A stretch of DNA of 64,000 nt, taken from contig JAKVKY010000007.1 in assembly GCA_022484685.1 (NCBI GenBank), positions 1-64,000 on the forward strand, written 5' to 3'. Shown here piece by piece: positions 1 through 8,797 of the stretch. The stretch is from Acidaminococcaceae bacterium. GTDB lineage: Bacteria; Bacillota; Negativicutes; Acidaminococcales; Acidaminococcaceae. A model generated the notes under the pieces. It searched no databases. It had not been told where the DNA came from and saw only the letters and a program-made list of their open reading frames with translations. Each line of letters begins with the position of its first letter. Within the stretch, counting starts at the first letter, position 1. Position numbers and translations under genes: made by a program.

Positions 1-1092
1 TTCACACTCTATGCCAGCTTCTTTAGCCATCTTCCTGGCAACTTCCACCTCGGTAACACTGGTAAAATCCTTGCCGGAATATTTAGCTACGGCTTCCAGC
101 ATGGTGAGACGCGGCCAGGGAGGAGTTAAATCAATATCTACGCCTTCGTACTGAATCTTCATGGTGCCCAGAACTTTTTGGGCGCACTGGGAAACGATGG
201 TTTCTGTCAACTCCATCATATCATTATAATCAGCATAGGCTTGATAAATTTCTACAGAAGTAAATTCCGGATTATGTTTAATGTCGATACCCTCGTTGCG
301 GAAGATACGGCCCATTTCATAAACACGTTCCAGACCGCCTACTACCAAGCGTTTTAAATTCAGTTCGGTAGCAATACGTAAATACAATTGCATGTCCAGG
401 GCATTATGATAAGTAATAAACGGACGGGCGGCAGCACCACCAGGAATCGTATTCAGGATGGGAGTTTCAACTTCCAGGAAATCTCTGCCATCCAAAATCT
501 CCCGGACGCTCTTGATGACCTTGCTACGTTTCACGAAGGTCTCCTTGACTTCCGGGTTTACGATTAAATCTACATAACGATGACGATAACGGATTTCTAC
601 ATCTTTCAGGCCATGCCATTTTTCCGGCAGCGGCCGCAGAGATTTAGATAAAACATCCAGCTTGCTGACCCGGACGGAAATCTCGCCGCTATGGGTTTTA
701 AAAACCGTACCCTCAGCGCCTACTATATCACCGATGTCCAGCAGTTTCACAACTGCATAAGCATCTTCGCCTAATACATCTTTACGAACATACAATTGCA
801 GACGACCGGTCTTGTCCATCATATCCATAAAACAGGTCTTGCCGTGACCACGGATGGCCATTAAACGTCCGCAAACTTTCACAGCGGTACCATCTGCTTC
901 TAACTTTTCTACCTGAGCATCCACATCTTTAGCATGATGAGTCCACTCATATTTATGTCCAAAAGGCGCAATGCCCTTGGCAGCCAGTTCATGCATCTTT
1001 TCGATGCGGTTCTGCATCTGCTCCGTAACATCTGGTTCCGTTACAGGCACATTTTCTACCTGAGGCTGTACTTGTTTCTTTTCTTCTGCCAT
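1..1092 (-). CDS. lysS: Lysyl-tRNA synthetase, class II (3' end outside window)
   Basis: Charges tRNA-Lys with lysine in the cytoplasm. The first 364 codons are visible, read leftwards from an ATG at 1092; the C-terminal part lies beyond base 1. An acidic leader of about 45 residues precedes an OB-fold anticodon-binding domain (about residues 60-150), then the class II catalytic core starts, with motif 1 (FLEVETPIL, near residue 204) and motif 2 (RNEG, near residue 263). Motif 3 should be in the missing part. It lies 17 nt after greA and is probably cotranscribed from the greA promoter at 1686-1714, as in the greA-lysS order seen in many Bacillota. Confidence 0.96.
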   Translation of the reverse strand, partial: MAEEKKQVQPQVENVPVTEPDVTEQMQNRIEKMHELAAKGIAPFGHKYEWTHHAKDVDAQVEKLEADGTAVKVCGRLMAIRGHGKTCFMDMMDKTGRLQLYVRKDVLGEDAYAVVKLLDIGDIVGAEGTVFKTHSGEISVRVSKLDVLSKSLRPLPEKWHGLKDVEIRYRHRYVDLIVNPEVKETFVKRSKVIKSVREILDGRDFLEVETPILNTIPGGAAARPFITYHNALDMQLYLRIATELNLKRLVVGGLERVYEMGRIFRNEGIDIKHNPEFTSVEIYQAYADYNDMMELTETIVSQCAQKVLGTMKIQYEGVDIDLTPPWPRLTMLEAVAKYSGKDFTSVTEVEVARKMAKEAGIECE

Positions 1093-1109
1093 CTTCTAAC
1101 TCCTAATTC

Positions 1110-1598
1110 TTATTTCACTTTAACAATCTTATATTTATGGTCTCCGGAAGGAGTACGTACGGTAACAACAGAGTTCACCTTTTTACCTAAGATAGCTGCG
1201 CCGATAGGAGACTCATTGGAAATTTTACCATCAAAAGGATCTGCTTCTGTGGTACCAACCAAGGTATATTCCTGTTGCGCGTCTTCTTCATCTTCCGGTT
1301 CCAAATCTTCAATGATAACCGTAGAGCCCAGGTTAACTACACCCTTCTTTTTCTTGCCCTTATCATCGATGATGGTAGCAGTACTGATCATCTGCTCCAG
1401 TTCCAGGATGCGGCCTTCAATAAAAGCCTGCTCATTCTTGGCATCATCATACTCGGAGTTTTCGCTGATATCACCATAAGAAATTGCGACCTTAATACGT
1501 TCAGAGTTCTGCACACGTTTAACTGTGCGTAACTGTTCCAGTTCAGCTTCCAGCTTTGCAAGACCTTCAGCGGTCAGGATTGTTGCTTTATCAGCCAT
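1110..1598 (-). CDS. greA: Transcription elongation factor GreA
   Basis: Binds the secondary channel of RNA polymerase and stimulates cleavage of backtracked RNA. The 162-aa product has the usual two-part build: an N-terminal coiled coil (LAKLEAELEQL onward, with the acidic tip around SEYDDAKNEQ) and a C-terminal FKBP-like domain ending VRTPSGDHKYKIVKV. A longer reading from 1619 is possible but the ATG at 1598 is chosen because GGAGG lies 8 nt before it and the protein then starts MADKATILTAEG as in the family. It is first in a greA-lysS unit with its own consensus promoter and an 80-nt leader that carries a hairpin. Confidence 0.96.
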   Translation of the reverse strand: MADKATILTAEGLAKLEAELEQLRTVKRVQNSERIKVAISYGDISENSEYDDAKNEQAFIEGRILELEQMISTATIIDDKGKKKKGVVNLGSTVIIEDLEPEDEEDAQQEYTLVGTTEADPFDGKISNESPIGAAILGKKVNSVVTVRTPSGDHKYKIVKVK

Positions 1599-1636
1599 GC
1601 TTCCATTCCTCCACATCAAACTAAATAATAGAAATA

Positions 1637-1660
1637 GTGTCAGGCGACCTCGTCTGACAC
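1637..1660 (-). terminator. Hairpin in greA leader / possible terminator
   Basis: Inverted repeat GTGTCAG/CTGACAC with an inner CGA/TCG pair, followed on the minus strand by the pyrimidine-rich TATTTCTATTATTT. It lies about 20 nt after the predicted greA transcription start, so it could be the terminator of the upstream dusB unit, an attenuator in the greA leader, or both. Confidence 0.55.
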
Positions 1661-1685
1661 CGGCTATAAGATACTATACTAAGTT

Positions 1686-1714
1686 ATTATAATTTTTTAC
1701 ACCCGGCTTGTCAA
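1686..1714 (-). promoter_or_regulatory. Sigma-A promoter of greA-lysS
   Basis: Perfect consensus on the minus strand: TTGACA at 1709-1714, a 17-nt spacer, TATAAT at 1686-1691. Predicted start near 1679, giving a leader of about 80 nt before the greA ATG. Confidence 0.9.
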
Positions 1715-1776
1715 CTTTTTTATCCCTGACAGCTTACCAATCCTTACCAATCTAACCCCAGAATGCTATTTTCCGC

Positions 1777-2697
1777 TTAAAAATCAATACAGGAATAGTA
1801 GACCGGTACCTTGGATAAAATCTGGGCATATGTCCCGGCACTTAGGGGTTTCCTGGCGCCTTGCAGCGCTACCAGTACTGCTTCCAGCATATTTGTACCA
1901 AAGCTACGCCCATCCAGACAGGGAGTAGTAGTAATTACTCTGGCAATACCTGCCGACCGCAAAAATTGTAAATCTTCCGTTGTCACGGTATTCGTAATGA
2001 TAATTTTCCCTGGCAGGTGGTCCGGCATAAAACGACGGATAAAATGAAAATCTCCGGCAATGATATCACTATCTGTAAAATATTCCGGAAAACGTTGCTG
2101 CCTGGTTTGTTGCTGTCTGCCTAAAGGATAGAACCAGCGGACCGGCAAACTAGCGATAACAGGCGCCAAAAACCGTGCCCAAAAATCAACCTGCTGCAAA
2201 GAACGTAAAGGCAGGTTCAGATTCAAACCATACAGGAAATCACCGCAAATTAGACGACAGCCTTGTTCCGTTAAAGCCTGGGCCATACCGAAACGATCTA
2301 CGGCACAAACTAACAAGACCCTCTTATCTTTAAAAGTAACAATCTGCGCCGCAGCTAATTCCCTGATAACCCGTTTTTCCCAGCTGTTTTTGATGCCACT
2401 GCCATCCACGACCGGCGTCTGCCGTACGGTGCTGATCAAATGTGCCGATTCCCGCAACAGATACCTTTTAGTACCGGCAAATAAATATAAATCAGTCCCG
2501 CCTAAGCCAAAGGCATCCACCTTACCGTCAAATTCGTGAAAGAGAGCTGCAGCCTGATCCAGATTACCATCTGTTCCCCGCCGTTCCAGTACAAATTTAT
2601 ACTGTCCCAGGGTCAGGATTCTTACCGCATCCCTGGCCGAAGAACCCAAACTGATACTCATAACCTTTTTGGTAATTAACTCTGCCTGCTCAGTCAT
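1777..2697 (-). CDS. Uncharacterised conserved protein, quinate/shikimate dehydrogenase-like family
   Basis: 306 aa, soluble, no signal peptide or membrane segment. The start (VMSISLGSSARD, ERRGTDGNLDQA, DAFGLGGTDLYLFAG) resembles a Bacillota family that databases often label quinate 5-dehydrogenase; I recall this from memory and see no catalytic evidence in the sequence for that reaction. A Rossmann-like segment (KRVLLVCAVDRFGMAQAL, about residues 124-141) may bind a nucleotide. Its ATG overlaps the dusB stop as ATGA (2694-2697), so the two are translationally coupled. Function should be treated as unknown. Confidence 0.75.
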   Translation of the reverse strand: MTEQAELITKKVMSISLGSSARDAVRILTLGQYKFVLERRGTDGNLDQAAALFHEFDGKVDAFGLGGTDLYLFAGTKRYLLRESAHLISTVRQTPVVDGSGIKNSWEKRVIRELAAAQIVTFKDKRVLLVCAVDRFGMAQALTEQGCRLICGDFLYGLNLNLPLRSLQQVDFWARFLAPVIASLPVRWFYPLGRQQQTRQQRFPEYFTDSDIIAGDFHFIRRFMPDHLPGKIIITNTVTTEDLQFLRSAGIARVITTTPCLDGRSFGTNMLEAVLVALQGARKPLSAGTYAQILSKVPVYYSCIDF

Positions 2698-3692
2698 TCG
2701 CCAGCATCCTCATCCGCAAATTGTACGGTAACACCTAAAAAAGTTGCATATTCCCGCAATGCCTGCTCCAAATCCTGCAAAGAATTGATAAAGAAAAAGC
2801 GGCTGCGATAAGCTGCAGCTCGTGGCAAACCCTTAATATAAGCTGCCGCATGCGTGCGCATCTCCTTAATACCGATACCTTCACCTTTAAAGCGGCAAAG
2901 CATTACCGCATGACGGTACACCATCTGGAAACGTTCTGTCACCGTGACTTCCGGAACCGTACCGCCTGACAGCGCTGCCTTCATCTGAGCAAAAAGCCAC
3001 GGGTTACCATCTGCGCCGCGACCAATCATCAAACCATCACAACCTGTTTCCTGCAGCATTCTTAATCCATCCCTGGCTGTAAAAATATCTCCGTTGCCCA
3101 AAACAGGAATATGCACCGCCTGTTTCACAGCTTTAATCAAAGACCAGTCAGCCTTACCACTGTAAAATTGCATTCTGGTCCTGGCATGCACAGCTACTGC
3201 AGCTACACCAGCTTTTTCTGCCAGTTCAGCCATCTGCACCACATTGATATGGTTCTCATCCCAGCCTGTACGCATCTTCACCGTCACCGGTACAGAAACA
3301 GCTTCTACCATTCGTGCCAGGATCTCGTACGCCAGTTCCGGTTTCTGCATCAGGGCTGAACCTTCTCCATTGCCTACTACTTTGGCTACCGGGCAACCCA
3401 TATTGAAATCAATGCAATCAGCTCCGTCCGCCATAGCAACCTTGGCTGCCGCTGCCAGTTCCGCCGGTACCGAGCCAAACAGTTGCAATGCCGTTGGATG
3501 TTCTTCCGGGGCAATAGTCAGCATCTGCAAAGTTTTACTATTATGATACATAATACCTTTGGCACTAACCATCTCCGAAACAGTCCAGTCACAACCCTGT
3601 TCCCGGCACAAAACCCGGAACGGCAGATCCGTCACTCCGGCCATGGGAGCCAGGATTAACGGCGTATGTAATTCCTTCTTCCCGATAAACAT
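2694..3692 (-). CDS. dusB: tRNA-dihydrouridine synthase, DusB type
   Basis: FMN enzyme that reduces specific uridines of tRNA to dihydrouridine. The 332-aa protein starts LHTPLILAPMAGVTDLPFR as in the family and holds the catalytic-cysteine motif NMGCPV (about residue 100), the RNA/FMN segment KMRTGWDE, and phosphate-binding GNGDI and MIGRGADGNPW near residues 197-232. Length is normal (about 320-340 aa). The gene begins only 11 nt after the coaX terminator hairpin, with GAGAGG as ribosome binding site, so it has no room for a promoter of its own and may depend on read-through. It overlaps the next gene by 4 nt. Confidence 0.95.
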   Translation of the reverse strand: MFIGKKELHTPLILAPMAGVTDLPFRVLCREQGCDWTVSEMVSAKGIMYHNSKTLQMLTIAPEEHPTALQLFGSVPAELAAAAKVAMADGADCIDFNMGCPVAKVVGNGEGSALMQKPELAYEILARMVEAVSVPVTVKMRTGWDENHINVVQMAELAEKAGVAAVAVHARTRMQFYSGKADWSLIKAVKQAVHIPVLGNGDIFTARDGLRMLQETGCDGLMIGRGADGNPWLFAQMKAALSGGTVPEVTVTERFQMVYRHAVMLCRFKGEGIGIKEMRTHAAAYIKGLPRAAAYRSRFFFINSLQDLEQALREYATFLGVTVQFADEDAGE

Positions 3693-3702
3693 AACTACCT
3701 CT

Positions 3703-3731
3703 CACAAAGAAAGCCCGCTAAGCGGGCTTTC
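3703..3731 (-). terminator. Terminator after coaX
   Basis: Perfect 10-bp stem GAAAGCCCGC/GCGGGCTTTC with loop TTA on the minus strand, 18 nt after the coaX stop, followed by TTTG. The T-tract is short, so termination may be partial; dusB starts directly behind it. Confidence 0.75.
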
Positions 3732-3749
3732 CGGTTCAACAAATACTAT

Positions 3750-4526
3750 TTATTTCTTATTCTTTTCGTAAATCAGACGCAAGCCCTCCAGCGTCAGGAA
3801 AGGTTCCACGATATCGATGGACTTGGTCCCTGCCGCCATGGTGTTAGCAAAACCACCCGTGGCAATGACCAAACCATCACCGCCGAGCTCATCCTTAAAG
3901 TGTTTAATCAGCCCTTCAATCAGTCCAAAATAACCATACATGATGCCGGCTCGCATAGCACTGACCGTATTAGTGCAGATAGCTTTCTTGGGGGGCAACA
4001 ATTCAATACGAGGCAGCTTGGCTGTCCTTTGGAACAGTGCTTCTGCTGAAATGCCAATACCTGGCACAATGGCACCACCCAGGTAAACGCCCGTAGGCAG
4101 CAACGCACAGAATGTGGTAGCCGTACCAAAATCGATGATGATCATGGGTTTACCCTTAGACGCATGTTCTTCATAAGCGGCGACCGCGTTGACAATCCTG
4201 TCGGCGCCAATTTCCTTGGGATTCTCATAACGGAGAGACAAACCTATCTTCAGACCTTGTCCCACTACCATGGGTTTCATTCCAAAGTAACGCTCGCACA
4301 TGTGACACAAAGGTACTAAGACCGGGGGAACAACACTGGAGATGATAATGGCTTTGATGCCCTCCATAGGAATCTTACTATACGCAAACATACTTCCTAA
4401 CATGATACCAAACTCATCCGCTGTCTTGGACCTATCCGTAGAAAAACGCCAGTTAACTAAAAGTTTTTTACCATCATAAACACCGGCAACGACATTGGTG
4501 TTGCCTACATCAATTACTAACAGCAT
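3750..4526 (-). CDS. coaX: Type III pantothenate kinase
   Basis: Phosphorylates pantothenate, the first step of coenzyme A synthesis. The 258-aa protein has the ASKHA-fold signatures of the CoaX family: DVGNTNVVAGVYDG at the start (phosphate 1), GADRIVNAVAAYE (about residue 103), and IIDFGTATTFC (about residue 125). Length matches the family. It is the third gene of birA-bioY-coaX, 23 nt after bioY, and ends at a strong hairpin, so it is likely under the same BirA-controlled promoter. Linkage of birA and coaX is common in Bacillota. Confidence 0.95.
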   Translation of the reverse strand: MLLVIDVGNTNVVAGVYDGKKLLVNWRFSTDRSKTADEFGIMLGSMFAYSKIPMEGIKAIIISSVVPPVLVPLCHMCERYFGMKPMVVGQGLKIGLSLRYENPKEIGADRIVNAVAAYEEHASKGKPMIIIDFGTATTFCALLPTGVYLGGAIVPGIGISAEALFQRTAKLPRIELLPPKKAICTNTVSAMRAGIMYGYFGLIEGLIKHFKDELGGDGLVIATGGFANTMAAGTKSIDIVEPFLTLEGLRLIYEKNKK

Positions 4527-4549
4527 ATAAACCTCCGGGAGTTAAATTA

Positions 4550-5122
4550 CTATTTTGTTAGCAGTCCCGCCATCTGCAAAGCACTCCTGACTTTGACTCC
4601 GATGAAAGCAGCGAGAACCGCCTTTATTATATCAAATGGTAGAAAAGGTGCAACTGCCAAAATAAAACCTTTACTCCAGGTCATAGGTTTATGCAGGAAA
4701 TAAGCAAAACTCAGCTTAAAACCAATCAGTCCCAGAATATAGCAGATGATTACTGCTAAGATCATAGCTCCGGCCATATACCAGACACTATTATTCGTAT
4801 TTCTTTCAGTACAGAAACCTACCAACCAGGCCATCAGCACAAAGGAAACTAAAAAGCCGGAAGTAGGTCCCACAAGCATCACCGCTCCACCCTGCCCCTG
4901 ATTAAAGACCGGCAGACCCGCACAGCCAAGAATAATCCAGGCGATGATACTTAAAGGTCCCAACCGTGATCCTAACAGGATACCCGCCAGCAGTACGACA
5001 AAGGTTTGTAAGGTAATAGGTACCGGACCGATGGGTATCACAATGTAAGAACTGATGACCATCAGGGCAACAAACAGACCCATTAACATAATATTTCGAG
5101 TTGTAAGAGTTTCCCGCTTCAT
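4550..5122 (-). CDS. bioY: Biotin ECF transporter substrate-binding subunit BioY
   Basis: Integral membrane S-component that binds biotin and works with a shared EcfA-EcfA'-EcfT module. The 190 residues form about six hydrophobic helices; the family segments GPVPITLQTFVVLLAGILLG and GAVMLVGPTSGFLVSF are present. Its ATG overlaps the birA stop (ATGA at 5119-5122), so synthesis is coupled to the biotin repressor. No bio synthesis genes are nearby, which suggests that biotin is imported at least in part. The only ECF energising module in view is ecfA1A2T at 51.6-54.1 kb. Confidence 0.95.
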   Translation of the reverse strand: MKRETLTTRNIMLMGLFVALMVISSYIVIPIGPVPITLQTFVVLLAGILLGSRLGPLSIIAWIILGCAGLPVFNQGQGGAVMLVGPTSGFLVSFVLMAWLVGFCTERNTNNSVWYMAGAMILAVIICYILGLIGFKLSFAYFLHKPMTWSKGFILAVAPFLPFDIIKAVLAAFIGVKVRSALQMAGLLTK

Positions 5123-6117
5123 TGATAACGTTTCCCCTTTGCATTAGCCGGACGGATGGAAACATCCCCGGCGATAACTTTTTCAATAGAACCATCTTTC
5201 TTTTGTACAATTAACAACCCTTCCGGATCAATATCGATAGCTTTGCCGTAATAAACATCACCCAGAGAAATAACTTTTACTTCCTGACCCAAGGTGTTGT
5301 TATACTTGCGCCATTCTTCAAAAATCGGTCCAAAGCCTTTTTTCAGCACCGTCTCATACAAATCTTCCAGATTCTTTAAATAGTCAGCCAGGATATCAAT
5401 CCTGCGCACCGGTTCCTTAGCCGCATCTGCCACGGAAATAGCCAGTTCCTGTAATTCTTCCGGAATCATGTCCCGCGGCACATTCACATTAATGCCGGTA
5501 CCAATGACGATATAGTTGACCTTGCCGAATTCTGCGTTCATCTCTGTCAGGATGCCCACCATCTTTTTGCCATTCAGCAAAATATCGTTAGGCCACTTGA
5601 TAGAGGCCTTAACACCCTTGTATTTATTTACGGCTTTTACTACAGCAATGGCAGCCATCAATGTACATTTTGGCGCTTCCTGCGGCAGGAAAGGAGGTTT
5701 TAGTACTACAGAAACCCAAACGCCGTGCCCATAAGGAGAGAACCAGCCGCGTGACAACCTGCCCTTACCGCTAACCTGCTCCTCGGCAATGGCAACCAGT
5801 CCGTCGGCACAACCTTCATTAGCAGCTTTTTTAGCCAGTTCATTTGTAGAGTTGATGGATTCGCAATACCGGATATTACGACCCAGCCATTTGGTCTTTA
5901 AAGCAGCTTCAATTTCCTCAGGATTTAACTTATCAGGCGTGCCCCGCAAGATATAACCTTTCTTTGGCACCGATTCAATATCATAGCCCTCAGCCTTCAA
6001 GGCCTGGATATGTTTCCAGATAGCAGTCCGGGAAACGCCAAACTTATTCGAGATATCTTCACCGGATACCGGCTGCTGCATATTATTTCGTAAAAGCTCC
6101 AAAATTTGCTTCCGCAT
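5119..6117 (-). CDS. birA: Bifunctional biotin-protein ligase / biotin operon repressor
   Basis: Makes biotinyl-AMP and transfers biotin to carboxylase carrier domains; the holoenzyme also represses biotin genes. Of 332 aa, residues 1-60 form a winged helix-turn-helix (SGEDISNKFGVSRTAIWKHI), so this is the repressor-type class II BirA. The catalytic domain has the adenylate loop SGKGRLSRGW, then WPNDILLNGKKMVGIL, and an SH3-like C-terminal domain. Two in-frame ATGs are 6 nt apart; the inner one (6117) is chosen because GGAGG ends 7 nt upstream of it, whereas the outer ATG (6123) touches the ribosome binding site. First gene of birA-bioY-coaX. Confidence 0.94.
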   Translation of the reverse strand: MRKQILELLRNNMQQPVSGEDISNKFGVSRTAIWKHIQALKAEGYDIESVPKKGYILRGTPDKLNPEEIEAALKTKWLGRNIRYCESINSTNELAKKAANEGCADGLVAIAEEQVSGKGRLSRGWFSPYGHGVWVSVVLKPPFLPQEAPKCTLMAAIAVVKAVNKYKGVKASIKWPNDILLNGKKMVGILTEMNAEFGKVNYIVIGTGINVNVPRDMIPEELQELAISVADAAKEPVRRIDILADYLKNLEDLYETVLKKGFGPIFEEWRKYNNTLGQEVKVISLGDVYYGKAIDIDPEGLLIVQKKDGSIEKVIAGDVSIRPANAKGKRYQ

Positions 6118-6131
6118 AACCATCCCTCCAA

Positions 6132-6163
6132 ACGTTACCCATAGATTAGCACCTGGTTAACTT
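6132..6163. promoter_or_regulatory. Candidate BirA operator
   Basis: Imperfect inverted repeat ACGTTACCC-N14-GGTTAACTT. One half matches the known BirA half-site GGTTAACAA at 7 of 9 positions and the other at 6 of 9, with the family's 14-nt spacing. It covers the -10 box and most of the spacer of the birA promoter, which is where an autorepressor should bind. Confidence 0.7.
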
Positions 6164-6171
6164 TAAGTCAA
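6143..6171 (-). promoter_or_regulatory. Promoter of birA-bioY-coaX
   Basis: Minus strand TTGACT (6166-6171), 17-nt spacer, TAATCT (6143-6148). It lies directly after the ftsH terminator and overlaps the candidate BirA operator. Confidence 0.75.
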
Positions 6172-6199
6172 GAAAAAACTCCCGTAGTAAACGGGAGTT
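6171..6199 (-). terminator. Terminator after ftsH
   Basis: Stem AACTCCCGT/ACGGGAGTT with a 5-nt loop, followed on the minus strand by TTTTTTC, 11 nt after the ftsH stop. Classic intrinsic terminator; its T-tract abuts the birA -35 box. Confidence 0.92.
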
Positions 6200-6209
6200 T
6201 AAAGTAAGC

Positions 6210-8123
6210 TTATTGTTGAGGAGCTGGTGTCCCGGTCTGCTGGAGCTTCAAATCAGCCTCTCCGGCAGTTGCCGCCAGAGACGGGTCCGCTGCAGCCACC
6301 GTCGTATCTGCTGCGGCTTCAATCTTAGTCTCAGGCAGATGGCCTTCCTGCATCAGCATTCTCAAATCTTCTGCTTCCAGAGTTTCTTTTTCCAGTAGTG
6401 TTTCGGCAATCAGATGCAGTTTATCCATATGCTCGGTCAGCATCTTTTCCGCATTCTTGTAGGCCTCGTCCATCAACTTATGTACTTCTTCATCAATGAC
6501 GGCCGCTACCTGATCACTATAATTGCGTTCCCTGGTAATATCCCGGCCCAGGAAAACTTGTCCATCCGGATGACCGAAAGTCATGGAACCTAACTTATCG
6601 CTCATGCCGTATTCGCAGACCATTCTCCTGGCCAGATGGGTAGCCCGCTCTAAATCGCTGCTGGCGCCGCTGGAAATATCCTTCAGCACCAATGCTTCAG
6701 CCACACGGCCACCCAGGAACATCTCCAGGTCAGCCAGCATCTCGGACTTGGTGGAATAAGCCCGATCTTCCTTAGGAATGCTCAGTGTATAACCACCGGC
6801 ACGTCCACGGGGAATAATCGTAACCTTATGGACGCTGCTCATCTTGTCTTCCAGTAAACCAATCAGAGCATGTCCCGTTTCATGGTAAGCCGTCAAACGT
6901 TTTTCCGCATCACTGATAATGTGACTCCGGCGTTCCGGTCCCATCACTACCCGTTCTGCAGCTTCACCCATGGCATCCATGTTGATAACTTTCTCATTGC
7001 GGCGAGCCGTCAGTAAAGCCGCCTCGTTCACCAGGTTAGCCAGATCGGCACCGGTAAAACCTGTCGTCTGCTTGGCAATCGTCCCCAGATTAACGTTGCT
7101 GTCCACCGGTTTGCCCTTTACATGCACTTTCAGGATTTCTTCCCGGCCACGCATATCGGGACGATCCACCACAATCTGACGGTCAAAACGACCCGGACGC
7201 AGCAAAGCATGATCCAGAATATCCGGACGGTTCGTAGCGGCAATCACGATGATACCTTCGTTAATACCAAAACCATCCATCTCAACCAATAACTGGTTCA
7301 GCGTTTGCTCTCTTTCATCATGGCCGCCGCCTAAACCTGCGCCACGCTGACGACCAACCGCATCAATTTCATCAATGAACACAATACAGGGCGCACTCTT
7401 TTTAGCCTGTTCAAATAAATCACGGACACGGGAAGCGCCTACACCGACAAACATTTCCACAAAGTCAGAACCGGAAATGCTGTAAAACGGCACGCCGGCT
7501 TCACCGGCAACAGCACGTGCCAGCAAGGTTTTACCTGTACCCGGGGGGCCGAATAACAATACGCCCTTAGGAATCTTAGCGCCCAGTTTATTGTACCTTT
7601 GCGGATGTTTCAGGAAATCAATGACCTCCTGCAGTTCTTCCTTCGCCTCATCAGCGCCGGCAACATCCTTAAAGGTTACCTTATTCTGGTTATCATCGTA
7701 GCGGCGGGCATTACTCTTGCCAAAACTCATAACCCGGCTACCGCCACCACCCTGCTGCATCAGCATAAACCAGATGCCGACCACTAACAGCATAGGTAAC
7801 AAGGAACTCAGGATTGTTGTCCACCAGGGAGGCTGGGGTGGTAATTCCGCTTTAATTTCTACATCCCTGGATCTCAAGGTGGGAATCAAGGTCTGGTCCT
7901 GAGGGGCAATAGTTGAAAAAGTTTTGCCATCCTTCAGCTTACCATTAATGACATTATCAACAATGGTGACCTGTTTCACCTCATCCTGCTGCACATGTTT
8001 CATAAAAGCAGTGTAACTGATATCCGTCTTGCTGACCGTGCTGGCAGAATAATAATCAATAATCCAGATGGCCACAATAATAATAACCAGATAAAAAGCT
8101 ACATTTTTAAAAAACTTATTCAA
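6210..8123 (-). CDS. ftsH: ATP-dependent zinc metalloprotease FtsH
   Basis: Membrane-anchored AAA+ protease that degrades misfolded membrane proteins and some regulators. The 637-aa protein has an N-terminal membrane helix (residues 8-24), an extracytoplasmic domain, a second helix (about 105-122), Walker A GPPGTGKT (about 192), Walker B IVFIDEID, the second region of homology with arginine finger RPGRFDRQ, and the zinc site HETGH in [11 protein letters not shown] (about 415). The usual text at the zinc site is HEAGH; HExxH is intact. The last 40 residues are a low-complexity Ala/Thr/Gln tail. Transcribed alone from 8178-8206 and ended by the hairpin at 6171-6199. Confidence 0.97.
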   Translation of the reverse strand: MNKFFKNVAFYLVIIIVAIWIIDYYSASTVSKTDISYTAFMKHVQQDEVKQVTIVDNVINGKLKDGKTFSTIAPQDQTLIPTLRSRDVEIKAELPPQPPWWTTILSSLLPMLLVVGIWFMLMQQGGGGSRVMSFGKSNARRYDDNQNKVTFKDVAGADEAKEELQEVIDFLKHPQRYNKLGAKIPKGVLLFGPPGTGKTLLARAVAGEAGVPFYSISGSDFVEMFVGVGASRVRDLFEQAKKSAPCIVFIDEIDAVGRQRGAGLGGGHDEREQTLNQLLVEMDGFGINEGIIVIAATNRPDILDHALLRPGRFDRQIVVDRPDMRGREEILKVHVKGKPVDSNVNLGTIAKQTTGFTGADLANLVNEAALLTARRNEKVINMDAMGEAAERVVMGPERRSHIISDAEKRLTAYHETGHALIGLLEDKMSSVHKVTIIPRGRAGGYTLSIPKEDRAYSTKSEMLADLEMFLGGRVAEALVLKDISSGASSDLERATHLARRMVCEYGMSDKLGSMTFGHPDGQVFLGRDITRERNYSDQVAAVIDEEVHKLMDEAYKNAEKMLTEHMDKLHLIAETLLEKETLEAEDLRMLMQEGHLPETKIEAAADTTVAAADPSLAATAGEADLKLQQTGTPAPQQ

Positions 8124-8177
8124 GGATTTAATCCTCCTTCCTCAAAGGATAATCTTACACAACTTAGATGTTTAATA

Positions 8178-8206
8178 ATTATAATACAAGAATGGACTTA
8201 GTTCAA
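8178..8206 (-). promoter_or_regulatory. Promoter of ftsH
   Basis: Minus strand TTGAAC (8201-8206), 17-nt spacer, TATAAT (8178-8183), in the gap between hpt and ftsH. Confidence 0.85.
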
Positions 8207-8250
8207 CACTGCTAAGCCAATTTTTCTCAAAATTCACACGTAAACACAAG

Positions 8251-8793
8251 TCAGGCCCGGGCATAAACAGACGGTTTGAGGATGCCGATATAAGGCAGAT
8301 TTCTATATTCTCCGGCATAATCCAGGCCATAACCCACTACGAATTCATCTGGAATCTGAAAACCTGAATAGTCGGCGTTAAAACCGGTAGTACGCCGAGC
8401 CTTTTTATCGCACAGGGCCACGGTCTTGATGGAAGCCGGATGTTTAGCCAGCAGCATCTTCTTAATATTGGCAAAAGTCAGGCCGCTGTCAATAATATCA
8501 TCTACCAGCAGGACATCTTTACCGGCAATATCGTCCTGGATATCCAGCCGGATAATCATACAACCTGAAGTCTGGGTGCTGTCACCGTAAGAAGAAACCA
8601 CCATAAATTCCATACGTACGGGAATATCCATCGCTTCGCTCAGGTCAGTGGCAAAATGGGCCGCACCTTTTAAGAGCACCACCATGACCACATTTTTACC
8701 AGCGTAATCTTTAGTTAACTGCTTGCCTAATTCCTGTACCCGTTTCTGAATCTGTTCCTTGGTTACTAAAATTTTTTTAATGTCTTCATTCAT
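8251..8793 (-). CDS. hpt: Hypoxanthine phosphoribosyltransferase
   Basis: Purine salvage: converts hypoxanthine or guanine plus PRPP to IMP or GMP. The 180-aa protein has the PRPP-binding motif VLLVDDIIDSGLT (about residue 98) and the C-terminal family segment DEFVVGYGLDYAGEYRNLPYIG. A GTG at 8805 in the same frame is possible; the ATG at 8793 is preferred because the protein then starts MNEDIKKILVT, matching the Bacillus enzyme, with AAGGTG 9 nt upstream. The tilS stop overlaps the start region, so the two are coupled as in the tilS-hprT-ftsH order of Bacillus. Confidence 0.94.
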   Translation of the reverse strand: MNEDIKKILVTKEQIQKRVQELGKQLTKDYAGKNVVMVVLLKGAAHFATDLSEAMDIPVRMEFMVVSSYGDSTQTSGCMIIRLDIQDDIAGKDVLLVDDIIDSGLTFANIKKMLLAKHPASIKTVALCDKKARRTTGFNADYSGFQIPDEFVVGYGLDYAGEYRNLPYIGILKPSVYARA

Positions 8794-8797
8794 AATT

